A program made the translations under genes and the position numbers. A stretch of 50,209 nt of DNA from Bacteroides sp. (GTDB taxonomy: Bacteria; Bacteroidota; Bacteroidia; Bacteroidales; Bacteroidaceae), in contig JAGBWA010000023.1 in NCBI GenBank assembly GCA_017630035.1, forward strand, positions 1-50,209. Direction: 5' to 3'. Position 1 is the stretch's first letter. Every line of letters starts with the position of its first letter. Under the pieces are notes generated by a model that was not told the DNA's origin, ran no database searches, and saw only the letters and a program-made list of their open reading frames with translations. Positions 1 through 6,611 of this stretch are shown one piece after another.

Positions 1-195
1 ACGTTCGCCACTTATCATTTTCAATGTTCCATTCACGGTAAACAAAGCTTCTCTCGTAGGCACAACCAATTCCACTCTTGCCGACAAGCACTCTGCCGGT
101 TTCTCTGCTTCTATGGGGAGTTTGGTGGTTTTACAGCCCACTAACAAGCAGCAAACAACCAAACCGAGTATGAGTAAAAGTTTATTCTTGCACAT
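1..195 (-). CDS. DUF4292-like lipoprotein, N-terminal part only
   Basis: This is the start of a minus-strand gene that runs off the left edge of the window; 65 codons are visible. The ATG at 195 lies inside the last codons of the upstream TPR gene (14-base overlap), so the two are translationally close. The first 21 residues are a hydrophobic signal ending in a lipobox LVGC with the lipidated Cys at 21, followed by KTTKLP, which predicts a lipoprotein. The order dut, TPR protein, DUF4292 lipoprotein is familiar from Bacteroidales, and the visible N-terminus fits DUF4292. The family assignment rests on context plus a short N-terminus, so it is moderately sure; the lipoprotein call is firmer. 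Confidence 0.6.
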   Translation of the reverse strand, partial: MCKNKLLLILGLVVCCLLVGCKTTKLPIEAEKPAECLSARVELVVPTREALFTVNGTLKMISGER

Positions 196-1957
196 ATTGT
201 TTTGTTTTGATTTTCTTCTTCAACACTTCGCTTTCGTTGCCCAACTCCAATGCTTTTTGCCAATATTCAAGGGCTTTTCCGTGTTCGCCATTCATATAGT
301 AGATATCGCCACAATGTTCCACCACAACATCGCTTTGATTACCCTCTTCCGCCTTCATAGCCTCGTCTATGTAGATACGTGCCTCGGCATAATTTCCCTT
401 AATGAAAAGAATCCATGCATAGGTATCTAAATAGGTAGCATTATTTGGCTCGGCCTTTATGGTGCGATAACTCATTTCTTCGGCCTTATCCAAATCCGTT
501 TGTTCCAAAGAGAGGTAATAAGCATAGTTGTTCAGTACCGGGATATTGTCCGGATTGTATTTCAACGATTGTTCATAAGCCTGATATGCCTCTTCGTTCA
601 TTTGCTTTTGGTGGTAGCTATCGCCTAATACCGAATAGATATCAGCGGCCACTCTTTTATCGCTACGCTCATTGATATGAGGGACGGCACGAAGAGCTAT
701 TGCCAACATATCGTCGTGTCGTTCAAATTGTGCATAGCCTATTGCCAGCAAGTAATAGTAAGTCAGATTCTCGGGTTCGGCCTCTACACCCCCTTCGCAC
801 AAACGAATTAGCTCTTCGTAGTTTTGCGTAGAGATGTATTGATTGAGCAACGTCATGCGAGCAACCGAATTGGTAGGCTCCAAATCGAGTACTTGCTTTA
901 GCACCGGTATCATCTTATCTGTCATCTTTTTATTGAACAGATATTGAGCATAGAACAAGGGGATTTGAGGATCGTCGGGTTCTTGTTGCATGATGCGATC
1001 GAACAACGTAACGATTCGCGTACTATCCCTATCGGTAGTTTCGTTTTTCACCACCAATTGTTGCATGATGCCCAATTTGATGTTCGATTCTACCTTTTTG
1101 TTCAGCAATAATGTATCAAGTTGTTGATTATAGCGCTCGTCTTGACCGGTTAGTTGGTAATAATTAGCCATTGAATAGAGCGCAATGGCATTGTCCGATT
1201 CCTCGTTCAGCACCTGTTGATAAATCTCATAAGCCTTATCATGTTCTCCCTTTTTCAAATAGAAATCGCCCAACATAACTTGATAGCGCAACTCCATGGG
1301 ATACTCCTCGACCAATGCCTTCATCTCGTTCAATGCCCTCTTTTCATCGCCCTTTTGCATATAGGTATTGAACTTCTCCATGGTCAGTTGCTCGCTCTTA
1401 CCCATTCGTTTCTCCAAACGTTCAAGGATTGCAATAACTTCATCGTATTGTGCCGAGCGAGAATAGAGGTCGAGCAATGTATATAGTGGGTCAATTCTTT
1501 TAGGGAATCGCACCGTCATGGCTTTCAACACTTCAATAGCCTTATCGCGATTGTTCATCTGCAAATGCGTGGTGGATAGAGCGCGTGCATACCAGAAATT
1601 ATCTGGTGCACAAGCACATGCTCGTTCCAAAGCTTCTACAGCTAATGTTTGTTGCTTCAAATAGAGATAGTATTGAGCTACTTCATAGAGAGCAGCAGCA
1701 CCATTTGGATTGATAGTCAAACAATGTTGTAACAATTGGAACGAATCGTCATACTTTTCAAGTTGCTTTAAGCGAATGGCTTCAAGGTAATAATAGTCGT
1801 AACGACGTTGTTGCTCTTCGGTCAAAGGCGAGATGCTGATGCTTTTCCCTACAACTGTTTTATTCGCGTCTACACTCTTTAAACTCGTACACGAAAAGAA
1901 ACAGATGCTCAGAAACAAGCACACCACCCCATAGCAATATCGTTTAATCCTATTCAT
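182..1957 (-). CDS. TPR-repeat lipoprotein
   Basis: The 591-residue protein opens with a lipoprotein signal: a hydrophobic stretch ending FFSC, with Cys23 as the acylation site. The rest is helical tetratricopeptide repeats from about residue 50 to the end; repeated W/Y-A-L-Y and P-N/D units are visible, for example NPNGAAALYEVA and NPDNIPVLNNYAYYLS. TPR proteins are docking scaffolds; no enzymatic motif is visible. It probably sits in the periplasm on a membrane anchor. It follows dut by 30 bases and overlaps the DUF4292 gene downstream, so the three genes probably share a transcript. The partner is unknown; an envelope-assembly role is inference from the two adjacent lipoproteins. Confidence 0.85.
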   Translation of the reverse strand: MNRIKRYCYGVVCLFLSICFFSCTSLKSVDANKTVVGKSISISPLTEEQQRRYDYYYLEAIRLKQLEKYDDSFQLLQHCLTINPNGAAALYEVAQYYLYLKQQTLAVEALERACACAPDNFWYARALSTTHLQMNNRDKAIEVLKAMTVRFPKRIDPLYTLLDLYSRSAQYDEVIAILERLEKRMGKSEQLTMEKFNTYMQKGDEKRALNEMKALVEEYPMELRYQVMLGDFYLKKGEHDKAYEIYQQVLNEESDNAIALYSMANYYQLTGQDERYNQQLDTLLLNKKVESNIKLGIMQQLVVKNETTDRDSTRIVTLFDRIMQQEPDDPQIPLFYAQYLFNKKMTDKMIPVLKQVLDLEPTNSVARMTLLNQYISTQNYEELIRLCEGGVEAEPENLTYYYLLAIGYAQFERHDDMLAIALRAVPHINERSDKRVAADIYSVLGDSYHQKQMNEEAYQAYEQSLKYNPDNIPVLNNYAYYLSLEQTDLDKAEEMSYRTIKAEPNNATYLDTYAWILFIKGNYAEARIYIDEAMKAEEGNQSDVVVEHCGDIYYMNGEHGKALEYWQKALELGNESEVLKKKIKTKQYVQE

Positions 1958-1987
1958 CGACGCGCTAATTACGATACAAGAATCTCA

Positions 1988-2419
1988 TTACACACCCGTA
2001 TGACCAAATCCACCGGCTCCTCGCTCGGTATCATCGAGCACTTCAACTTCTTCCCATGCCACTTGTTCGTGACGAGCAATAACCATTTGTGCAATGCGTT
2101 CACCATCTTCAATAACAAAAGGTTCGGTAGATAAGTTTACCAAGATGACACATACCTCACCGCGATAATCGGCATCAATCGTACCAGGCGAGTTGAGCAC
2201 AGTTATTCCCTTCTTAATGGCCAATCCGCTACGTGGACGCACTTGTGCTTCAAAGCCAATGGGCAATGCCATATAAAGACCTGTTGGTACTAAACAACGT
2301 TGCATCGGAGCAAGTGTAATGGGTTGGTCAAGATTGGCTCGGAGATCCATTCCAGCCGACTGAATAGTAGCGTAAGCAGGGAGCTGATGCTTCGATTTAT
2401 TGATAATTTGTACTTTCAT
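1988..2419 (-). CDS. dut: Deoxyuridine 5'-triphosphate nucleotidohydrolase (dUTPase)
   Basis: The enzyme hydrolyses dUTP to dUMP and pyrophosphate, keeping uracil out of DNA and supplying dUMP for thymidylate synthesis. At 143 residues it has the length of the trimeric dUTPase family. All five family motifs are present in order: AGMDLRA (about 22-28), RPRSGLA (about 61-67), [11 protein letters not shown] (about 79-89, with the catalytic Asp), ERIAQMV (about 107-113) and the Gly-rich C-terminal arm [10 protein letters not shown] (133-142) that closes over the substrate. It is divergent from dgt, so two dNTP-sanitising enzymes share one 94-base upstream region. Confidence 0.97.
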   Translation of the reverse strand: MKVQIINKSKHQLPAYATIQSAGMDLRANLDQPITLAPMQRCLVPTGLYMALPIGFEAQVRPRSGLAIKKGITVLNSPGTIDADYRGEVCVILVNLSTEPFVIEDGERIAQMVIARHEQVAWEEVEVLDDTERGAGGFGHTGV

Positions 2420-2476
2420 AATGTTACTAATAATGATTTAATGGGCGAAAATACGCTTTTTATACCAAATTAATGA

Positions 2477-2484
2477 TACTTTTG
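2477..2484 (+). promoter_or_regulatory. -7 element of the dgt promoter
   Basis: TACTTTTG matches the Bacteroidota -7 consensus TAnnTTTG and lies 29 bases before the dgt start codon. No good TTTG -33 box is present at the usual 19-bp distance, so the call rests on the -7 element and position only. Confidence 0.6.
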
Positions 2485-2513
2485 CAGAAAAATCATTGGT
2501 TTAATCTCAGATT

Positions 2514-3839
2514 ATGAATTGGAATACCCTTATTTCGGCAAAACGATTTGGTTTGGAAGCCTTTCACCACGAACGTCGGGAGAATCGTTCGGAGTTTCAA
2601 CGCGACTACGACCGCCTTGTATTTTCTGCACCTTTCCGTCGGTTGCAAAACAAAACACAGGTATTCCCTTTACCTGGTAGCATCTTTGTACACAATCGGT
2701 TGACACATAGCCTTGAAGTATCGTGCGTGGGACGTTCACTGGGTAATGATGTAGCTAAAGAATTACTACTCCGCCACCCTGAATTAAAGGATAGTTACAT
2801 TGCAGAGATTGGCTCAATCGTCTCTTCGGCTTGCTTAGCCCACGATTTAGGCAATCCGCCTTTCGGTCATTCGGGCGAACGCGCCATTTCTACCTATTTC
2901 TCCGAAGGGAAAGGAGCCGTATTAAAAGAGCAACTCACGCTAGAGCAATGGGAAGATTTAACCCACTTCGAGGGAAATGCCAATGCCTTCCGTTTGTTGA
3001 CACATCAGTTCGAAGGTCGTCGCCCCGGTGGCTTTGTGATGACCTACTCCACCCTGGCCAGCATCGTAAAATATCCCTTTTCATCGAGTCTTGCCGGTAA
3101 TAAATCGAAGTTTGGTTTCTTTGTAACCGAAGAGGAAAGTTTCCGCCGAATAGCCGAAGAGTTGGGCATGAAGAAGCTTAACGATAGCCCGTTGCGCTAT
3201 GCTCGCCATCCGTTAGTCTATTTAGTAGAAGCGGCCGATGATATCTGCTATCAAATGATGGATATAGAGGATGCGCACAAACTAAAAATCCTAACCACCG
3301 ACGAGGTAAAAGCTTTGTTGCTAGCCTATTTCGATGAAGAGCGACAAGCACACATGCTGAAAACATTGGAGATAGTGAACGATGTGAACGAGCAAATAGC
3401 CTACCTACGTTCATCGGTCATTGGATTGCTGATAGAAGAGTGTGTACGCGTATTTGTAGATAATGAAGAGGCTATTTTGGATGGTTGTTTCGAAGGAACA
3501 CTCATCAAGCAAATGAGCGAACGACCGGCTAAAGCCTATAAACATTGTGCAGAAGTGTCGCTCGAAAAGATTTATCGTTCGCGTGACGTATTAGATATTG
3601 AGTTGGCCGGTTTCCGCATCATCAGCACCCTGCTCGAATTGATGATTGATGCCGTTTGCTCACCCGAAAAAGCCTATTCGCAACTACTCATCAACCGAGT
3701 ATCTAGCCAATACAAGATAAACGCACCTATCCTATTCGAGAAAGTACAAGCCGTTTTAGATTACATCTCGGGCATGACCGATGTATTTGCCCTCGACCTT
3801 TATCGCAAGATAAATGGTAATAGTTTGCCAGCGGTGTAA
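2514..3839 (+). CDS. dgt: Deoxyguanosinetriphosphate triphosphohydrolase (HD superfamily)
   Basis: This dGTPase-type enzyme cleaves dNTPs, classically dGTP, to the deoxynucleoside and inorganic triphosphate. The 441-residue protein shows the HD-domain metal ligands in order: RLTHSLEVS (first His), CLAHDLGNPPFGHSGE (the HD pair plus a conserved catalytic His) and a later Asp in AADDICY. The start at 2514 gives MNWNTLIS, and the candidate promoter is just upstream. It ends in a convergent arrangement with glsB, separated by a repeat-rich hairpin region. Substrate preference in Bacteroidota is not known from sequence; some HD dNTPases of this type are triggered by other nucleotides. Confidence 0.93.
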   Translation: MNWNTLISAKRFGLEAFHHERRENRSEFQRDYDRLVFSAPFRRLQNKTQVFPLPGSIFVHNRLTHSLEVSCVGRSLGNDVAKELLLRHPELKDSYIAEIGSIVSSACLAHDLGNPPFGHSGERAISTYFSEGKGAVLKEQLTLEQWEDLTHFEGNANAFRLLTHQFEGRRPGGFVMTYSTLASIVKYPFSSSLAGNKSKFGFFVTEEESFRRIAEELGMKKLNDSPLRYARHPLVYLVEAADDICYQMMDIEDAHKLKILTTDEVKALLLAYFDEERQAHMLKTLEIVNDVNEQIAYLRSSVIGLLIEECVRVFVDNEEAILDGCFEGTLIKQMSERPAKAYKHCAEVSLEKIYRSRDVLDIELAGFRIISTLLELMIDAVCSPEKAYSQLLINRVSSQYKINAPILFEKVQAVLDYISGMTDVFALDLYRKINGNSLPAV

Positions 3840-3845
3840 CATCCA

Positions 3846-3904
3846 AAAAGGTTTAACCTAAAGTATAAAAGCATTAAACCTTCTTGACCAAAAGGTTTAA
3901 CCTA
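3846..3904. repeat. Direct repeat pair of 15 bp downstream of dgt
   Basis: AAAAGGTTTAACCTA occurs at 3846-3860 and again, identically, at 3890-3904. The core AGGTTTAA is found once more at 3915-3922 and inverted at 3874-3881, so four copies of an 8-bp core fall within 80 bases. The second direct copy forms most of the loop of the hairpin at 3872-3924. Confidence 0.8.
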
Positions 3905-3924
3905 ATGAGCAAGAAGGTTTAATG
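3872..3924. terminator. Bidirectional terminator-like hairpin between dgt and glsB
   Basis: A perfect 15-bp inverted repeat (3872-3886 with 3910-3924) encloses a 23-base loop in the gap between two convergent genes. On the plus strand it is followed by a T-rich stretch (TTTTCTTATT). The stem is A/T-rich, so strength is uncertain, but the position is right for ending both transcripts. Confidence 0.65.
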
Positions 3925-3950
3925 TTTTCTTATTCTGAAAAGGGTTTGAT

Positions 3951-4925
3951 TTATGTATTTCGGAATTTTCCTTGGAAATCTTTGAAGATATGTGGCTCGC
4001 TTGCTACGAATGTTTCGATATGACGCATGCGCTTTTCTTCAAGAATTTCGTCAACGGCAATGAGGATACCAGTCTCTTCTACATCGCCAAAACCATAATT
4101 GATGGCCGTTCCAAACATACGCATAGTGGGGCTTAAACTCATATAAGCATTCACCAAAGGCGGAATATTAAAACCTAATTTACGAACTTCACCATTAAGA
4201 ATTTTGTAATCATCCTTGAACGATTCTTTACAGAACAATGTTGCTAATTCGGCCTCATCTGTTTCCAAAAGTAGCGGTTTCATCGGAGTAATCAGCTCAT
4301 CTTTATCGGCAAAGTGCTTGCGTAGGAAGTAAAGAATCATGTCGCGACCCTTGCGAACATAACTTGGATACATGGTTACTTTTCCAAAGAAATATTTCAC
4401 GTTAGGCATAACTACGGTAAGTGCACCAAGTCCGTCCCACAAATTGTCGAGTGCAAACAAGCCTTTAGCACCAGCACGCGTTGATTGGTATTCCAACGTA
4501 ACGAACGAACGACCAAGTTCAATGGTAGTAGGCAAATACTCCTTCAAGAACTTTTCTGAGAAGTTGAACATGTGGGATGTTGCCAATATCGGTGCACCTT
4601 TTTCATCGAAGCGAACATCTGTTCCTAAGATGTAACGATAACCACCCAATATCTCTTCTGCTTCCGGATTCCAAACAATGAGTTGTTTATAAGGATTTTC
4701 CATGGTATCGAATTCGTCAATATCCATAGACAAACCTGTTCCACCACCTGCGGCTCGGAAAGCAACTTCGCGCAAGCGTCCAATTTCTTTCATGGTATTT
4801 GGAGAGTCTTGTGCGGTAACAATGTATATTTCATTGTTGCTTTTATTGGTCATGCGCAAGCGCTTCTCCTCGGTTAGTTCTGCTTTGATTAGTTCTTTGC
4901 TAATCGGTGCAATAATCTCCTCCAT
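3951..4925 (-). CDS. glsB: GNAT-fold N-acyltransferase, probable glycine-lipid synthesis
   Basis: The 324-residue protein belongs to the OlsB/hemolysin-like GNAT group (Acetyltransf_5), which moves an acyl chain from acyl-ACP to an amino acid amine. Visible family stretches include REVAFRAAGGGTG, the core strand ILGGYRYILG and ELGRSFV. In Bacteroides thetaiotaomicron the equivalent pair GlsB/GlsA makes glycine lipids: GlsB N-acylates glycine and GlsA adds the second acyl chain. The next gene upstream, six bases away, is a PlsC-like acyltransferase, exactly the expected partner, so the two form an operon. The glsB name is by family and context; an ornithine or other amino-acid substrate cannot be excluded from sequence. 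Confidence 0.75.
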   Translation of the reverse strand: MEEIIAPISKELIKAELTEEKRLRMTNKSNNEIYIVTAQDSPNTMKEIGRLREVAFRAAGGGTGLSMDIDEFDTMENPYKQLIVWNPEAEEILGGYRYILGTDVRFDEKGAPILATSHMFNFSEKFLKEYLPTTIELGRSFVTLEYQSTRAGAKGLFALDNLWDGLGALTVVMPNVKYFFGKVTMYPSYVRKGRDMILYFLRKHFADKDELITPMKPLLLETDEAELATLFCKESFKDDYKILNGEVRKLGFNIPPLVNAYMSLSPTMRMFGTAINYGFGDVEETGILIAVDEILEEKRMRHIETFVASEPHIFKDFQGKFRNT

Positions 4926-4931
4926 ATCTGA

Positions 4932-5750
4932 TTATAATTTATATACAGTATCTTTAACGTATTGTGCCCATTCTGTGTGTGTTTTTGTTTTATCGAATGT
5001 GCTCCAATGAATTGGTTTTCCTATGGTTACTTTGAATGTTTTTCCTCTGTTTTTAAACATTTCATCGGCCAAGTATAGCATGGCAATATTAAACTTAATG
5101 CCCAAACGCTTACACCAATTAGCCAAATTGTAGAAGAAATCGGAATTGCGTCCTTCGAAGTGGATGGGCACCACCAAGCGTTGATGCTCTATACTCTTAG
5201 AGATGAATGTTTTTTTCCATTCCAAGTCGCGAATGCCTTCTTTTTGTCTTCTTGAACATAATCCGGCAGGGAACATGATGATATGATTGTCCGACGAGAA
5301 TCCGGTTTGTACCATTCTTGGAAAATCTTTGGCTTGCTTACCTACTTTATTAATAGGGATACATAATGGTGCCAATCCGTGTAGGTTCATCAACAAGTCG
5401 TTTACAAGGTATTTCACCTTTCCGTTGTAATGCTTTCCAAGTATGTAGCCAAGGGCAAGACCATCTTGCCCACCAAGCGGATGATTTGATACGAATGTAC
5501 AGAGTTCGTCTTTGGGCAGATTTTCAAGGCCAACAATCTCTAATTTAGTGTCCAAATAGTCCAAACAATGCTTGCAAAATTCAGCACCTTCTTTAGCGCC
5601 GGCTGTTCGCATGCAATCGTTGATTTCGTCTTGATGTACGATACGTTTTAGGTATGAAACAACAAAACCAGGTACATATTTAGCCTTGTTTGGTGCTTTT
5701 TCGTGAAGCACTTTTTCTATGTCAATTAGAAAAATTGAGTCGTCTGCCAT
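4932..5750 (-). CDS. glsA: PlsC-like O-acyltransferase, probable glycine-lipid synthesis
   Basis: The protein (272 residues from the chosen start) resembles 1-acylglycerol-3-phosphate acyltransferases. The catalytic motif reads NHPLGGQD, with five residues between His and Asp rather than the four of classic PlsC (H-X4-D). FPAGLCSR fits the second, substrate-binding block, and VVPIHFEGRNS lies further on. It should add the second acyl chain to the N-acyl amino acid made by the GNAT enzyme encoded next. The upstream ATG at 5777 would lie inside the -7 promoter element, so translation most likely begins at 5750 (MADDSIFL). GlsA identity is inferred from pairing with GlsB. Confidence 0.75.
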   Translation of the reverse strand: MADDSIFLIDIEKVLHEKAPNKAKYVPGFVVSYLKRIVHQDEINDCMRTAGAKEGAEFCKHCLDYLDTKLEIVGLENLPKDELCTFVSNHPLGGQDGLALGYILGKHYNGKVKYLVNDLLMNLHGLAPLCIPINKVGKQAKDFPRMVQTGFSSDNHIIMFPAGLCSRRQKEGIRDLEWKKTFISKSIEHQRLVVPIHFEGRNSDFFYNLANWCKRLGIKFNIAMLYLADEMFKNRGKTFKVTIGKPIHWSTFDKTKTHTEWAQYVKDTVYKL

Positions 5751-5774
5751 TTGTTTATAAATAAAAAGACTGTG

Positions 5775-5782
5775 CAAAAGTA
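5775..5782 (-). promoter_or_regulatory. -7 element of the glsA-glsB promoter
   Basis: Read on the minus strand the site is TACTTTTG, followed by C as in many promoters of this window. It lies 24 bases before the ATG at 5750 and overlaps the alternative ATG at 5777, which therefore cannot be on a transcript from this promoter. The -33 position reads TTAT, a weak match. Confidence 0.65.
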
Positions 5783-5896
5783 GCGTTTTTTTTAGGAATT
5801 CATAAAAAAATGGTCAAAAAGTGCACCCGAAAACTATCAAAAAGGGGGTAAAAACAAACAATTACCAGTTTTCCGCCAAAAGTGAACAGAAATTGG

Positions 5897-5934
5897 GTGG
5901 TGCAATTTGAGAATCCCCCTTAAACTTGCACCAC
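5897..5934. promoter_or_regulatory. Inverted repeat upstream of the ECF sigma gene
   Basis: GTGGTGCAA (5897-5905) and TTGCACCAC (5926-5934) form a perfect 9-bp inverted repeat with a 20-base loop in the 229-base gap between glsA and the sigma factor gene, 45 bases before the sigma start codon. No TAnnTTTG element is seen on the plus strand here, so the sigma gene may use another promoter class. It could be an operator or a leader hairpin; function is not shown. Confidence 0.35.
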
Positions 5935-5979
5935 TCAACAACGAGTTTAATTTTCAGCTAAACAAAAAACAGTAAAATT

Positions 5980-6483
5980 ATGAGTAGTATGATTTTCAGA
6001 AAGAATTTAATCGGCATTCAAGACGAACTCCTTCGTTTCGCATTTAAGCTAACTGCCGATCGTGAAGATGCCAATGATTTGTTGCAAGAAACTTCACTAA
6101 AAGCATTGGATAATGAGGATAAATACACTCCTGATACCAATTTCAAGGGGTGGGTTTACACCATTATGCGCAACATCTTCATCAACAACTATCGTCGTGT
6201 AGTGCGTGAGCAAACATTTGTCGACCAGACAGAGAATCTCTACCACTTAAATCTACCCCAAGACATGGCCTACGAAAGTACTGAACGTAGCTACGACTTA
6301 AAGGAGATTCGACGAGTTGTAAATTCGTTGCCTAAAGAATATCGTATCCCATTTTCAATGCACGTCTCTGGTTTCAAATACCGCGAGATTGCCGAGAAAC
6401 TGAACTTACCTTTGGGTACGGTAAAGAGTCGTATCTTCTTTACCCGTCAGAAGTTGCAAGAAGAGTTGAAAGATTTCCGCTAA
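5980..6483 (+). CDS. ECF-type RNA polymerase sigma factor
   Basis: This 167-residue protein has the two-domain layout of extracytoplasmic-function sigma factors. Sigma region 2 spans about residues 10-75 (AFKLTADREDANDLLQET, then GWVYTIMRNIFINNYRR for -10 binding). Sigma region 4 spans about 110-165 (SLPKEYRIPF, then a helix-turn-helix YREIAEKLNLPLGTVKSRIF). It would redirect core polymerase to a specific regulon. No anti-sigma gene is adjacent: the next gene downstream is a convergent glycosidase, and upstream is the divergent lipid operon. Control is therefore probably by an unlinked partner or at transcription. The regulon cannot be read from the window. Confidence 0.93.
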   Translation: MSSMIFRKNLIGIQDELLRFAFKLTADREDANDLLQETSLKALDNEDKYTPDTNFKGWVYTIMRNIFINNYRRVVREQTFVDQTENLYHLNLPQDMAYESTERSYDLKEIRRVVNSLPKEYRIPFSMHVSGFKYREIAEKLNLPLGTVKSRIFFTRQKLQEELKDFR

Positions 6484-6536
6484 ACTCCTGTCTATCAAAA
6501 CCACGAAACAGCATATAGAACAAATTGTTCAAAACA

Positions 6537-6585
6537 ATGCACTCCGCACCTTGTTTGCTTTACAAACAGAGGATGCGGAGTGCAT
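6537..6585. terminator. Terminator-like hairpin between the sigma and GH3 genes
   Basis: ATGCACTCCGCA (6537-6548) pairs perfectly with TGCGGAGTGCAT (6574-6585), and an inner pair TGTTTG/CAAACA (6552-6557 with 6563-6568) extends the stem. It lies between two convergent genes. No strong T-run follows on either side, so it may act as a transcript-end stabiliser as well as a terminator. Confidence 0.65.
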
Positions 6586-6611
6586 CTACCAAACCTATAC
6601 TAAATGTATCG

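Noticed and set aside
113-430. Plus-strand frame of 105 codons at the left end
   Set aside because: It lies antisense to the TPR and DUF4292 genes and encodes no recognisable features.
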